Shown here: positions 15,231 to 24,735 of the stretch, in pieces
How positions within the stretch are numbered: position 1 is the stretch's first letter
How the letters are laid out: every line of letters begins with the position of its first letter
Assembly (NCBI GenBank): GCA_028281005.1
Contig: JANQKS010000072.1
Span: forward strand, 1-37,061
Length of the DNA stretch: 37,061 nt
Source of the DNA: Pseudomonadales bacterium
Lineage (GTDB): Bacteria > Pseudomonadota > Gammaproteobacteria > Pseudomonadales > Azotimanducaceae
Direction of reading: 5' to 3'
The notes under the pieces: generated by a model
What the model was told of the DNA's origin: nothing
The model's input: only the letters and a program-made list of their open reading frames with translations
Database searches by the model: none
Made by a program: the position numbers and the translations under genes

Positions 15231-16805
15231 ATGCGTATTGAGGGAGCTTACTTTTTTGACACCGGGAGTAACGCGTTCAGGCGCATCGCTCCGGTCTTAG
15301 CGATGGTGGCTATTGGATTTGTTCTAGCCGGCTGCAAGAGCGATCAGAGTGATCGCCTTCAAACTGTAGGTGGTGAAGCTAGCGTAGCGCCATCGGAGCC
15401 AAATATCGTCGTGATACTAGCGGATGATTTGGGCTACGGCGACATCACCGCCTACGGCGGGCGGGTACCGACACCCAACATCGACAGCATTGCTGCACAG
15501 GGTGCGTTGTTCACCCAAGGATATGTGACAACACCGGTCTGTTCGCCCTCACGTGCCGCGCTGGTTACTGGCCGCTATCAGCAGCGATATGGATTTGAAT
15601 ACAACGCGCGACAAGCACAGGACGTGCCAAATGTGGGGCTGATCTCGAGCGAAAAAACACTGGCCGACCATCTTAAGACGAAAGGTTATGCCAGCGGGCA
15701 TGTGGGTAAGTGGCATCTCGGTTTCCAGGATGAGCACTACCCGACCAACCGTGGCTTTGATGAGTTTTTTGGCCATCTGGCTGGTGCCTCGGACTTCCTC
15801 AATGTTCGCTCCGAAGGCGCCTTGTCGATGCGAACCGATCAAGAATTTTACAGCCGCACTGCGGGAGACAACCGTACCGATCTGCTAATTCAAGGCACTG
15901 AGCCTCCCACACCGCCCACGCGCCGGGCGGGACGAAAGATCTTGCAAGGACCGGGCAAAACAGAGGTGCCCGTGACGGACTACATCACCGACGTTTTTGC
16001 CCAAGAGTCGGCCTCGTTCATTCAGCGTCATCGGGATCAGCCGTTCTTCTTATACGCGGCATTTAACGCACCTCATTCGCCTTTTCAGGTGACTCAGGAA
16101 TACTACGACCGGTTCCCACAGGTGGAAGACGAACTGCAGAGAATTTACTTCGGTATGATCTCTGCGCTAGACGATGCGGTGGGTACGATCTTGCAAGCGA
16201 TTGAATCTGCCGGTTTGACTGAGAATACGGTTGTTGTGTTCCTTTCAGACAATGGGTGTGCAGGCTATTTCCCCGGACTGTGCTCTTGCGAACCGCTGTC
16301 CGGCGGCAAACTTACTTATTATGAAGGTGGGGTGCGCGTTCCATTTATGGTGCGTTGGCCCGCGAAGATACCCATGGGGACGCAAATCGATGCGCCGGTT
16401 TCAGCCCTGGATATTGTTCCCACCGCGCTCGCAGCCGCCGGCATACCAGCACCCGAGGACATCGAGTTGGATGGCAACGACCTCTTGCCGCTCATCAACG
16501 CCGCCCCAGGGCGCCGCCAAGGGCACGACACTCTGGTGTTTAGGAACTACCCAACCGTTGCGGTGCGCCACGGTAACCTCAAGCTAATCAAACCCAATCA
16601 GGATGAAGCGGCAGGCTTTCTCTACGATTTAACCACCGACCCCAAAGAACAAAATGATATCTCCGCAGCCCGCCCGCAAGACGTCGCACGGCTCGAAGCG
16701 GAAATCGAAGATTGGCGCAAAATTACTGTCGAGCCCGGTTGGACCCGCCGACGCCCTGTGACCTATTCGATCTGCGACATTGAACCCATCGGATTCGAAA
16801 ACTAG
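15231..16805 (+). CDS. Sulfatase lipoprotein (arylsulfatase type)
   Basis: 524 residues from ATG 15231; GTG 15198 is a possible longer start. The N-terminus is a lipoprotein signal with lipobox 'FVLAGC' (C35), so the enzyme is likely membrane-anchored in the periplasm. Catalytic features: metal ligands D65-D66 in 'ILADDLGYGD', the formylglycine motif 'CSPSR' at C104 followed by 'AALVTGRY', 'GKWHLGF', 'HSPF', and 'LSDNG' near residue 350. This is a type I (Cys-type) sulfatase that needs a formylglycine-generating enzyme or anaerobic SME; neither is in the window. It is first in a two-gene unit with the CoA-transferase, whose TTG start overlaps its last codons. Substrate unknown. Confidence 0.92.
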   Translation: MRIEGAYFFDTGSNAFRRIAPVLAMVAIGFVLAGCKSDQSDRLQTVGGEASVAPSEPNIVVILADDLGYGDITAYGGRVPTPNIDSIAAQGALFTQGYVTTPVCSPSRAALVTGRYQQRYGFEYNARQAQDVPNVGLISSEKTLADHLKTKGYASGHVGKWHLGFQDEHYPTNRGFDEFFGHLAGASDFLNVRSEGALSMRTDQEFYSRTAGDNRTDLLIQGTEPPTPPTRRAGRKILQGPGKTEVPVTDYITDVFAQESASFIQRHRDQPFFLYAAFNAPHSPFQVTQEYYDRFPQVEDELQRIYFGMISALDDAVGTILQAIESAGLTENTVVVFLSDNGCAGYFPGLCSCEPLSGGKLTYYEGGVRVPFMVRWPAKIPMGTQIDAPVSALDIVPTALAAAGIPAPEDIELDGNDLLPLINAAPGRRQGHDTLVFRNYPTVAVRHGNLKLIKPNQDEAAGFLYDLTTDPKEQNDISAARPQDVARLEAEIEDWRKITVEPGWTRRRPVTYSICDIEPIGFEN

Positions 16806-19245
16806 CTGCGAGCAGATTGCCAACCGCGCACCGCTGTCCGTAGTCGGGGTCAAGGTGCTCGATCTGACTGATTCGCGTGGCGAAATAGCCGGTCGTCTGC
16901 TGGCAGATCTAGGTGCTGAAGTGCTTAAGGTTGAGCCACCCGGTGGTGTCGATTCAAGACGGCTGCCGCCTGTTGATGAAGCAGGCCAGTCGTTGTTCTG
17001 GGCGAGTTATGGTAGCGGCAAAACCAGCGTCACTTTGGATCTTGACGCTGGCGAGGACAAGGCGGCTTTTCTCGCTCTAGTGCGCGGGGCTGATATTCTG
17101 ATTGAGAGTTTCGATGTTGGTTTGGCCGCTGCAATGGGTATTGACGAGAGGGTCCTGATGCCCCTCAACTCACAGCTTATCTATGTGGCTTTGACAGCCT
17201 ATGGGCGCCAAGGCCCCAAGGCCGGGTGGCCGGCCACAAGTCTAACGCTTGAAGCAGCTGGGGGCCGGCTTTCGATACAAGGGGATACGGATCGGCCACC
17301 GTTACCTATTGGCTACCCACAGGCATGGCTGCATGCTGGGGCGCAAGCGGCCGCAGATGCCTTGGTGGCCCTCAACGAACGCACGCATTCGGGTTTGGGG
17401 CAGTTCCTCGATCTGTCCTCTCATGAAGCCATGTGGTGGACATTAATGGGTGCACAAGGTTCGCCGGTCTGCCTGGGTGAGAATCCACCGGGTTCAGGAG
17501 ACGATCGTAGCCAATCGAGCACACACCCTGGTCCGACACCTGGGCCGAGAATTGCACAAGCGCTTGACGGGCTTGTCACCATCGCGCCCGGGGCGAGCCC
17601 ACCGGGTACGCGGAGCATGTTTTCTTTTGCCATCGAAGAAGCTGAATCCCGCGGCGAGCGAAATGAGGAACAGGTCGCAATCGACTGGGATAATTGGGTG
17701 GAGGCTTGGCGCGAAGGTAGGCTGTCTGCCGCGTTGTTGGAAGAGGCATCGTCTCTGCTTGATCGCTTTATTGCGCGTCGAACCAAACAAGACCTCATCG
17801 AATGGGCCATGCACAACAACCTTCGTCTCGGACCCCTTCACACTACAAGGGATTTGTTGGAGTTTTCGCAGTTCCGTGAACGTGCTTTCTTTGACGATAG
17901 CCAGGGCTTCCTCCAGCCATCGCGTTGGGTACATTTGTCGCGCACACCGTTACGCCGAGTAAGCCCCGCAAAACATGTGGCAACACCGCCGATGTGGGCC
18001 GCTAAACAGGCGCTCGAAACCTCCTCGAGAACTCGTTCGGGGAATGCCTTTGAGGGTCTTCGCGTCGCCGACTTCTCTTGGGTGGCTGCGGGTCCGACCA
18101 TTGCCAAGGCGCTGGCCGATCATGGCGCAACGGTGGTAAAGGTTGAGTCCGCTACGCGTCCGGACCTGTCCAGGGTCTTAGCACCCCACATTGACGGTCA
18201 AGCTGGGTTGAATCGCAGCTATTGGAGTTTCTTGTACGGCACATCAAAGCTGTCATTGCAATGTAATCTCAGTACGCAGGGGGGTAGACACATCGCTAAA
18301 TCGTTATGCGATTGGGCGGACGTGGTGATAGAAAGCTTTTCGCCGGGCACCATGCAACGTATGGGTATCGACTACGAGACGCTGTCAGCCAGTAATCCAC
18401 AGTTAATCATGTTGAGCACCTCGATGCTTGGCCAGACTGGCCCCTACAGCCGATACGCGGGATTTGGACAACAAGCCGCAGGCTTCTGCGGGTTTCATTA
18501 CATTACTGGTTGGCCTGATCGCGCACCGTGCGGTGTTGCAACGCCGTACACGGACGTGGTGGCGCCAAAGTTTGGTATTGCCAGCCTCGCGGCGGCAATT
18601 TTTGAGCGCCATCAATCTGGACGAGGTCAATTTATCGACCTTGCACAGGCTGAATGCTCGATGATGTTTATCGCTCCGCTGATTCTCGATGAGTCCGTGT
18701 GTGGGCGCACCGCGAAGCGGCAAGGGTTCGACTCGATGTATGCATGTCCGCAAGGGGTGTACCCGACGCAAGGCATAGAGCGTTTTGTGGCAATAGCCAC
18801 GGAAACACTCGAACAATGGCGCGCGCTCGCTGCACTCATCCCCAACTTCCCTTTCAATGAGCCGCGCTATGATGATCTTACGCAACGCCGGGAGCACAGG
18901 GCTTCTATCAATGCAGCTATCGCCGCCTGGTCTTCGGACTTGCAACCCTTCGAAATGGAGCACAGGTTGATTGCAGCGGGTGTTCCCGCATCGGTGGTCC
19001 AGCGGCCGTTAGATGTCCACAACGACCCTCAGATCGAAGCGCGTGGACACAAACAAACGTTGCCTCATCCGGAATGTGGTGACGTTTTGCACTATGGGTT
19101 CTGTACTCGGTTCTCCGCGAAGTCAGAGATGATCCGATTTGCGCCGCCTTGCATAGGCGAACACAACGACCTTGTGTTGCGTGACTATCTTGGCTTTTCG
19201 AATCGGGAAATTGAGTCGTTCGAAGCGGAAGGTGCACTCGACTGA
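16780..19245 (+). CDS. Tandem-duplicated class III CoA-transferase (CaiB/BaiF x2)
   Basis: 821 residues, twice the usual length of about 400. The start is TTG 16780, overlapping the sulfatase by 26 bases. First copy (about 20-400): 'VKVLDLTDSRGEIAGRLLADLGAEVLKVEPPGG', 'GRQGPKAGWPATSLTLEAAGGRLSIQGD', 'YPQAWLHAGAQAAADALVALNERTHSGLGQFLDLSSHEA'. Second copy (about 425-800): 'LRVADFSWVAAGPTIAKALADHGATVVKVES', 'GQTGPYSRYAGFGQQAAGFCGF', 'TPYTDVVAPKFGIASLAAAIFERHQSGRGQFIDLAQAE'. The catalytic Asp that forms the aspartyl-CoA anhydride aligns with D592 in the second copy but with Trp in the first ('PQAWLHAG'). Fused two-domain forms occur in racemase/steroid-type CoA-transferases. Likely role is transfer of CoA to a carboxylic acid, possibly released by the sulfatase. 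Confidence 0.88.
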   Translation: MNPSDSKTSCEQIANRAPLSVVGVKVLDLTDSRGEIAGRLLADLGAEVLKVEPPGGVDSRRLPPVDEAGQSLFWASYGSGKTSVTLDLDAGEDKAAFLALVRGADILIESFDVGLAAAMGIDERVLMPLNSQLIYVALTAYGRQGPKAGWPATSLTLEAAGGRLSIQGDTDRPPLPIGYPQAWLHAGAQAAADALVALNERTHSGLGQFLDLSSHEAMWWTLMGAQGSPVCLGENPPGSGDDRSQSSTHPGPTPGPRIAQALDGLVTIAPGASPPGTRSMFSFAIEEAESRGERNEEQVAIDWDNWVEAWREGRLSAALLEEASSLLDRFIARRTKQDLIEWAMHNNLRLGPLHTTRDLLEFSQFRERAFFDDSQGFLQPSRWVHLSRTPLRRVSPAKHVATPPMWAAKQALETSSRTRSGNAFEGLRVADFSWVAAGPTIAKALADHGATVVKVESATRPDLSRVLAPHIDGQAGLNRSYWSFLYGTSKLSLQCNLSTQGGRHIAKSLCDWADVVIESFSPGTMQRMGIDYETLSASNPQLIMLSTSMLGQTGPYSRYAGFGQQAAGFCGFHYITGWPDRAPCGVATPYTDVVAPKFGIASLAAAIFERHQSGRGQFIDLAQAECSMMFIAPLILDESVCGRTAKRQGFDSMYACPQGVYPTQGIERFVAIATETLEQWRALAALIPNFPFNEPRYDDLTQRREHRASINAAIAAWSSDLQPFEMEHRLIAAGVPASVVQRPLDVHNDPQIEARGHKQTLPHPECGDVLHYGFCTRFSAKSEMIRFAPPCIGEHNDLVLRDYLGFSNREIESFEAEGALD

Positions 19246-19256
19246 AGGCCGTGTAC

Positions 19257-19305
19257 CTAGTGTCCTGTTTGGTTAATTCAACGAATTAACCAAACAGGAC
19301 ACTAG
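19257..19305. repeat. Perfect 23-bp inverted repeat with 3-nt loop between convergent genes
   Basis: Left arm 19257-19279 (CTAG then TGTCCTGTTTGGTTAATTC) and right arm 19283-19305 are exact reverse complements around AAC. It lies 12 bases after the CoA-transferase stop, and the stop codon of the convergent ABC ATPase (19302-19304) is inside the right arm. It could work as a bidirectional terminator, but there is no T-tract on either side. Another reading is two abutting ends of an insertion element with CTAG target duplications; CTAG is itself palindromic, so the two cannot be separated here. Confidence 0.85.
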
Positions 19306-20294
19306 AAATCGGTGAGGTGGCAGGCAGCCCAGCCGCCGCCTGCAACTTCCCTCCGTGGTGGCGCATCGCTACGACAAATATCCATGGCGTGAGCACAGCG
19401 GGTGTTGAAAGGGCAGCCAGTCGGTAGATTGGTTGGACTTGGCAGTTCAGTGACAGGCAGTTTGCGGCGTTCCGCTTTGCGCTGCTTTTGTATGACCGGG
19501 TCGGCAACCGGAACCGCAGTCAGCAGCATTTTTGTGTAAGGGTGAGCTGGCGCTTCGTAGACGCGCTCCGCCGGTCCTGTCTCCATCAACTGGCCCAAGT
19601 ACATCACACCGATGCGGTGGCTGATGTGCCGTACCACGGCTAAATCGTGGGCAATAAACAAATACGCCAGGCCCAGGTTTTCCTGTAGCTCCTCCAGCAG
19701 ACTGATGACTTGGCTTTGCGTAGACACATCCAGAGCACTGACCGGTTCGTCACAAACGATGAGTTTCGGTTCCAACGCCAGTGCTCGGGCGATGGCAATA
19801 CGTTGGCGCTGGCCGCCGGAAAACTCTGATGGGAATCGCTCAATCTGGTCGCTGGCGAGACCCACTTTTTCCAGCAGGCCAGCTACCTTCGCGTCACGCT
19901 CGGCGCCTTTTAAACCATAGTGAATAGTGAGGGGCTCACCAACGATGTCGCCCACCAGCATAGACGGGTTGAGGGACGAGTACGGATCCTGGAACACCAC
20001 TTGAAGGTCGCGCCGAAAGTCCAGCATACGACCTTTGAGGTCCTGTACCGGTTGGCCGTTGAGCAGGATGTTACCAGTTGTCACATCCACCAGGCGCAAC
20101 AGGGCTTTGCCAATTGTGGATTTACCGGAGCCGCTTTCACCCACCAACCCAAACGTCTCACCCGCACCAATACTGAAATCGACGCCGTTAACAGCTTTCA
20201 CCGTGTAGCTGTCGCGGCCAAACAGCCCGCGCTTAACCTTGAACTGTACGGTGAGGTCCGTCACTTGAAGTAGGTTTGGATCTGTCCTCACCAT
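19302..20294 (-). CDS. Oligopeptide/dipeptide-type ABC transporter ATP-binding protein (DppF-like)
   Basis: 330 residues from ATG 20294, which overlaps the preceding stop in ATGGTGA; the frame to 20444 would intrude far into the upstream gene. Walker A 'GLVGESGSGKSTIGKALL', Q loop 'VFQDPYSSLNPSMLVGDIV', signature 'SGGQRQRIAIARAL', Walker B 'LIVCDEPVSALDVSTQSQV' and H loop 'LFIAHDL' are intact. The C-terminal oligo_HPY extension 'HPYTKMLLTAVPV' and the Cys-rich 'GCPFNTRCAHAMDICRSDAPP' (Fe-S or Zn-type in Opp/Dpp ATPases) are also present. It powers import with the DppC-DppD fusion. Last gene of the operon. Confidence 0.93.
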   Translation of the reverse strand: MVRTDPNLLQVTDLTVQFKVKRGLFGRDSYTVKAVNGVDFSIGAGETFGLVGESGSGKSTIGKALLRLVDVTTGNILLNGQPVQDLKGRMLDFRRDLQVVFQDPYSSLNPSMLVGDIVGEPLTIHYGLKGAERDAKVAGLLEKVGLASDQIERFPSEFSGGQRQRIAIARALALEPKLIVCDEPVSALDVSTQSQVISLLEELQENLGLAYLFIAHDLAVVRHISHRIGVMYLGQLMETGPAERVYEAPAHPYTKMLLTAVPVADPVIQKQRKAERRKLPVTELPSPTNLPTGCPFNTRCAHAMDICRSDAPPRREVAGGGWAACHLTDF

Positions 20295-22231
20295 AGCGTT
20301 TTCACATCGATGTCGGTGGCACGAACACAACGGCTGTCCTGACCGGACGCCAGCCTGGTGAGTGCAATGTGCTCTGGTTGGTTGCAGGCGGCGGAGGCTG
20401 CTGGACAGCGCGGGAAAAACCGGCAACCCCTGGGCCAGTCCCATGCGGGTGGTACACGGCCTGGTATCTGTTGGAGTTTGCCCGTCCGTTTCTGATTCTG
20501 AGGTATGGAAGCAATGAGACCGGCGGTGTAAGGATGCCCGGGTGAACGCAGCACGGCGTCCACGTCGCCTGACTCGATGACCTGCCCGGCATACATGACA
20601 ACGGCTTCATCACACATGTCCGCAACCACGCCGAGGTCGTGGGTGATCAGGAGAATCGACATGTCGTACGCTTCTTGCAATGCGCTCAATAGGTCGAGGA
20701 CCTGCCCCTGGATGGTGACATCCAGCGCCGTGGTAGGCTCATCTGCAATTAGCAGTTTCGGACGGCATGCCAGCGCCATGGCAATCATTACGCGTTGCGC
20801 CATACCTCCGGAAAACTGGTGTGGATAATCCGACGCGCGTTGCGATGCGCCGGGAATGCCGACTTGATCCATCAATTCGATGGCGCGTGCATCAGCTTGT
20901 CGGTTGGTGAGGCCTTCGTGCACGCGCAACGCTTCCCCCAGTTGGTTCTGCACGGTAAACGCAGGATTAAGACTCGACGATGGCTCTTGAAAAATCATGC
21001 CGATCTTAGCGCCGCGGATTTTGTTCAGTTGGGTTTCGTTAAGGCCAACCAATTCCTCTCCATCGAAGCGGATCGAGCCTGCGGCGATACGTCCGCCCTC
21101 TGCGAGTAAGCCCATGACCGCCATGGAGGTCACCGACTTGCCACATCCGGACTCTCCTACCAGACCAACGGTTTTACCGGCCGGCACAGAGAAGCCGACC
21201 TCGGAGACCACAGCCAACTCCCCCCCGCGCGGTGCCGGAAAGCGCACTTCGAGGTTTTGTACCTGAAGCAGTGCTGCGTTATCAGCCGCATCTCTGGATT
21301 GCGCGCGTGATTCTGTGTCTTGTTGTTGTGCGGACCCCATACGCCGCTTAGCCGCCCCGGTCGGTTCACCTTGATGATCCACTCTAGCCCACGCATCGCG
21401 CAGGCCATCCCCCAGTAAGTTAAAGGCCAATACTGAGAACATGATCATGAGCCCGGGAGGCACGGCCAAGAAGGGGTGTTGATAGACAAACCCTTGAGCC
21501 ACGGAGAGCATTGCGCCCCAACTGGCGTTCGGTGGCTGGACCCCAAGCCCAATAAACGAAAGACCGGCTTCCGCCAGCAACACAAACGAGAAAGCCAACG
21601 TTGTTTGGACCGTCAGTGGCCCCGTGACATTGGGTAACACATGCCCAAACACAACCCGGGTGGGTGCAGCACCCGATACACGCGCGGCATCAACGTACAA
21701 TTCCTCTCTGACTTCCAGCGCTGCACCGCGCATCAGGCGAAAGAAAGCCGTCGAATTGGCAATGCCGAGGGCAATCATTGCGTTGGTTAGGTTTGGACCC
21801 AGAATGGCGATAATGGCAATGGCGACCAACAAAGCCGGCAAGGCGATGATCGCCTCCACAATGCGCATCGAAATTCTGTCCCACCAGCCGCCAAAGTATC
21901 CACTGACAAGTCCGAGGGGTGCGCCAAGCAGGATGGCAATACCAACACCTAGGGAGGCGGCTTCCAACGCTACACGGCTGGCTGCTACAACGCGGCTCAG
22001 CGTGCTGCGGCCCAAGTGATCGGTACCCAGCCAATACTCGGCTGAGGGTCCCTCTAACGCCCTCGACAGATTAACTTCGTTAGGCGAATGCACAAGGGTG
22101 TACTGGCCGAACAAGGCGACCAATACCACAAACACAAGATATGACGCAGCGATGACAGCGAGGCGGTTTCTTAAGAACGCCCGCAAGAAGCGTTGTGTAC
22201 CGGTGAGCGGTGCATGTGTCGCCGTATTCAC
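20288..22231 (-). CDS. Fused ABC permease and ATPase (DppC-DppD fusion)
   Basis: 647 residues from GTG 22231 (4-base GTGA overlap with the dppB stop). Residues 1 to about 290 are a DppC-type permease: OppC_N start '[29 protein letters not shown]', '[16 protein letters not shown]', then five more helices and the EAA loop '[26 protein letters not shown]'. A Gln/Arg-rich linker (about 290-320) leads into a complete DppD ATPase: Walker A '[21 protein letters not shown]', '[15 protein letters not shown]', '[14 protein letters not shown]', Walker B '[13 protein letters not shown]', H loop '[10 protein letters not shown]', and the '[18 protein letters not shown]' tail. Dpp permease and ATPase are normally separate proteins. 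The fusion frame is continuous with no sign of a sequencing join. Confidence 0.92.
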   Translation of the reverse strand: MNTATHAPLTGTQRFLRAFLRNRLAVIAASYLVFVVLVALFGQYTLVHSPNEVNLSRALEGPSAEYWLGTDHLGRSTLSRVVAASRVALEAASLGVGIAILLGAPLGLVSGYFGGWWDRISMRIVEAIIALPALLVAIAIIAILGPNLTNAMIALGIANSTAFFRLMRGAALEVREELYVDAARVSGAAPTRVVFGHVLPNVTGPLTVQTTLAFSFVLLAEAGLSFIGLGVQPPNASWGAMLSVAQGFVYQHPFLAVPPGLMIMFSVLAFNLLGDGLRDAWARVDHQGEPTGAAKRRMGSAQQQDTESRAQSRDAADNAALLQVQNLEVRFPAPRGGELAVVSEVGFSVPAGKTVGLVGESGCGKSVTSMAVMGLLAEGGRIAAGSIRFDGEELVGLNETQLNKIRGAKIGMIFQEPSSSLNPAFTVQNQLGEALRVHEGLTNRQADARAIELMDQVGIPGASQRASDYPHQFSGGMAQRVMIAMALACRPKLLIADEPTTALDVTIQGQVLDLLSALQEAYDMSILLITHDLGVVADMCDEAVVMYAGQVIESGDVDAVLRSPGHPYTAGLIASIPQNQKRTGKLQQIPGRVPPAWDWPRGCRFFPRCPAASAACNQPEHIALTRLASGQDSRCVRATDIDVKTLW

Positions 22232-23172
22232 GATGAACGCACCTTTGGATTGACAAATCCATAGGCAATATCCACGCCGATATTGACCAGCACGATAACC
22301 AGCGTGCCCATAATCACGACACCTTGCATCATCGGCATGTTCTGGGTGCGTACCGCGTCGATGGCCAACGAGCCAAAGCCGTGTAAGCCGAAAATCTGCT
22401 CAACAATCAGCGCCCCGCCCAAAAGCCCGTTGACCTGGAAACCGATGGTCGTGATGACAGGGACCGATGCGTTTTTTAGCGCGTGTTTGAAGGTCACCAC
22501 TTCTCTCGAAAGCCCTTTAGAACGCGCGGTGCGAATGTAATCTTGGCGCAGTACATCGATAATCGCGCCGCGTGTCTGCCTAGCCAACGCCGCACTCGCC
22601 GAGGTGCCAAGTGCAATTGAGGCCACCGTGATGCTCTTGATCCATTCTGTGATGCTATCGCTCGGCGAAACAAACCCGGTAGCAGGCACCACCTGCCAGA
22701 TAAGGCCCAGTGGAATGACCAGCAACATAGCCACCCAGAAATTGGGCAAAGATTGACCAATGGTGGCGATCAACACCGCGGCGCGGTCGATATAACTCCC
22801 CCGGTGCAGGCCGGCGTAAACTCCAGCGGGCACTCCAATCAGAATGGCCACAAACATGCCGCCCAAGGTGAGAGACAAGGTGACGGGGAGGGTATCCAAC
22901 ACCGCATCGGTGACTTTCTGGCTGTTGTAGGCGGAAGTGCCGAGGTCGCCTTGGACGGCGTTGAATAGCCAGCGGGCGTACTGCACCACAATGGGATCGT
23001 TTAACCCCAGTTTTTCCCCAAGCGCCTCGTATTGCTCCGCCGTCGCGTCGGTACCTAAGATCCGATCGCGGACATCTCCCGGCACCATGTGCAACATGCC
23101 AAAGGTCAGAAACGAAACGATCAGCAGAAGCGGCACCAAGCCAATGATGCGCGAGACAAGCAGTTGGATCAT
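22228..23172 (-). CDS. ABC transporter permease (DppB-like)
   Basis: 314 residues. 'MIQLLVSRIIGLVPLLLIVSFLTFGMLHMVPGDVRDRILG' is the classic DppB/OppB start with a first helix and the P-G-D motif. Five further hydrophobic segments follow, and the EAA-type cytoplasmic loop is 'DYIRTARSKGLSREVVTFKHALKNASVPVITTIG'. The C-terminal 'GLHGFGSLAIDAVRTQNMPMMQGVVIMGTLVIVLVNIGVDIAYGFVNPKVR' is also typical. It forms the channel with the DppC half of the fusion. The start is 18 bases after the binding-protein stop. Confidence 0.94.
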   Translation of the reverse strand: MIQLLVSRIIGLVPLLLIVSFLTFGMLHMVPGDVRDRILGTDATAEQYEALGEKLGLNDPIVVQYARWLFNAVQGDLGTSAYNSQKVTDAVLDTLPVTLSLTLGGMFVAILIGVPAGVYAGLHRGSYIDRAAVLIATIGQSLPNFWVAMLLVIPLGLIWQVVPATGFVSPSDSITEWIKSITVASIALGTSASAALARQTRGAIIDVLRQDYIRTARSKGLSREVVTFKHALKNASVPVITTIGFQVNGLLGGALIVEQIFGLHGFGSLAIDAVRTQNMPMMQGVVIMGTLVIVLVNIGVDIAYGFVNPKVRSS

Positions 23173-23190
23173 TGGTCAGTCACAGGTTTA

Positions 23191-24735
23191 TCACAAGCCG
23201 GTCACACGAGGCGCGAGCTTAACTTCCCGCAGGCGCGGATCGATGTAGCGAGAGACTTCGACGTCAGCTAGGCGTTCCCCATCGTAGGCAACTACATCCA
23301 TCACATGGACAAACACCAGCGAATACACCTCGGTCACGATGATTCGAAAGTACTCCTCAAATAGCTGCTCACGTAACTCTTCGTCTAGCGTTTGCCGCGC
23401 ACGCGCGGCGATTGTCTCAAGCTGCGAAGTGTTCAGCTCGAAAGGGTTGTACGCAGCCTCCGGACCCCAAATCGCCAGATGACGACTGTCTGGATCGTAG
23501 GTGGGGTAGCCGATGGTGTTCACTGGGAAGCGACGCGTGCGCGCCAAAGCAGCATAGGAGCCCGGCTCCACCACTTCAAGCTCCATATTGATACCCACCT
23601 GCTTCAAGTAGTGCTGAATGGCTTCGTAGCCCGCGGAGATAGGGGCTATCACAGGAACAACAAAGTGCAAATCCTCGGCGTCTGCTTCTTTTAACAGCGT
23701 GCGTGCCTTCTGCGGGTCGTAGTAGAAATAGTTTTTGAGGTCATCGACATGGCCGAGTGTCGCCATTGGTTGTGAACGCGGTTCGGCGAAACCGAAGAAC
23801 ACCACGTCCGCGATGGCCTGGCGGTCGACGGCATAGCCGATGGCACGCCTTACGCGAACATCGGCGAGCGCGGGCGCTACCTCGCCGTTTCGATCGATAA
23901 AGGTCATCCCCATCCAGCGACTCATGCGGGTGGAAAGGTTAAATCCACGGCGCTCAGCGTATTCAGATTCGGAAGGTCCGAGGACGGCGAAGTCGATTTG
24001 CCCCGAGACTAACGCATTTAATCGGGCGCGTGAGTCTTTAAGCAGCCGAATTTCGTAGTCGGCACGCCCGTCCGGGTGTCCTTTGAAATAGTTGGGGTTT
24101 AATCTGAAGCGATGTACGTCGCCAATGGTCGAGTTTTCGAAATCATAAATCCACGGTCCAGTGCCTACCGGGTTTAAGTCCAGGTGGGGATTGTCGAACG
24201 CGGCCGGGCTCACCATCATGCCGGGCGATAGGCCGAGGTTGTAGGTGACGGTGGGGTCCGGATAAGACAGATGTAAGCGAAGCCGGTAGGTGCCGACCAC
24301 CTCCGCGGTTTGGATCGAAGCAACGGTCCTGCTGCGCGGCCCTTCGGCTGCGATCATGCGCTCGATGTTCGCTTTGGCCGCATATGCGTTAAAAGGTTCA
24401 CCATCGATAAACTGCACGCCTTCCTGCAATACAAACTCAATGGTGACGTCATCGATCCATTCCCAGGACTTGGCCAGCGCCGGCAAAGGGTCGCCGGTAT
24501 CGTCGGGGGCAACCCGAGTTAATCCATCGTAAACGAGGGTCAGGTAGGTGGAGAATGCGGGTCCCGTATCGGCTCGATGAGGGTCAAACGTCTGCATAGG
24601 CGACCCCGTGCCGTAACGCATGACTTTCGGCTCGCTTGTGTGCGATGGTTTGTTAGGATCGGAACAGCTTGATACAAGCAGCAACAGCAAACACAGCTTG
24701 CCGGGCAACGGTATGGCTGATGGATACCTAATCAA
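23191..24735 (-). CDS. Family 5 solute-binding lipoprotein of the Dpp-like transporter
   Basis: 514 residues. TTG 24735 is the start and overlaps the regulator stop as TTGA, with no other in-frame start before the signal peptide. The N-terminus 'KLCLLLLLVSSC' ends in a lipobox. The SBP_bac_5 fold is recognised by 'TFDPHRADTGPAFSTYLTLVYDGLTRV', 'LAKSWEWIDDVTIEFVLQEGVQFIDGEPFNAYAAKANIERM', 'VGTGPWIY', 'ALADVRVRRAIGYAVDRQAIADVVFFGFAEP' and 'YDPQKARTLLKEAD'. This family binds di/oligopeptides but also nickel, opines and other small molecules, so the ligand is not settled. It is the second gene of the operon. Confidence 0.9.
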   Translation of the reverse strand: MIRYPSAIPLPGKLCLLLLLVSSCSDPNKPSHTSEPKVMRYGTGSPMQTFDPHRADTGPAFSTYLTLVYDGLTRVAPDDTGDPLPALAKSWEWIDDVTIEFVLQEGVQFIDGEPFNAYAAKANIERMIAAEGPRSRTVASIQTAEVVGTYRLRLHLSYPDPTVTYNLGLSPGMMVSPAAFDNPHLDLNPVGTGPWIYDFENSTIGDVHRFRLNPNYFKGHPDGRADYEIRLLKDSRARLNALVSGQIDFAVLGPSESEYAERRGFNLSTRMSRWMGMTFIDRNGEVAPALADVRVRRAIGYAVDRQAIADVVFFGFAEPRSQPMATLGHVDDLKNYFYYDPQKARTLLKEADAEDLHFVVPVIAPISAGYEAIQHYLKQVGINMELEVVEPGSYAALARTRRFPVNTIGYPTYDPDSRHLAIWGPEAAYNPFELNTSQLETIAARARQTLDEELREQLFEEYFRIIVTEVYSLVFVHVMDVVAYDGERLADVEVSRYIDPRLREVKLAPRVTGL

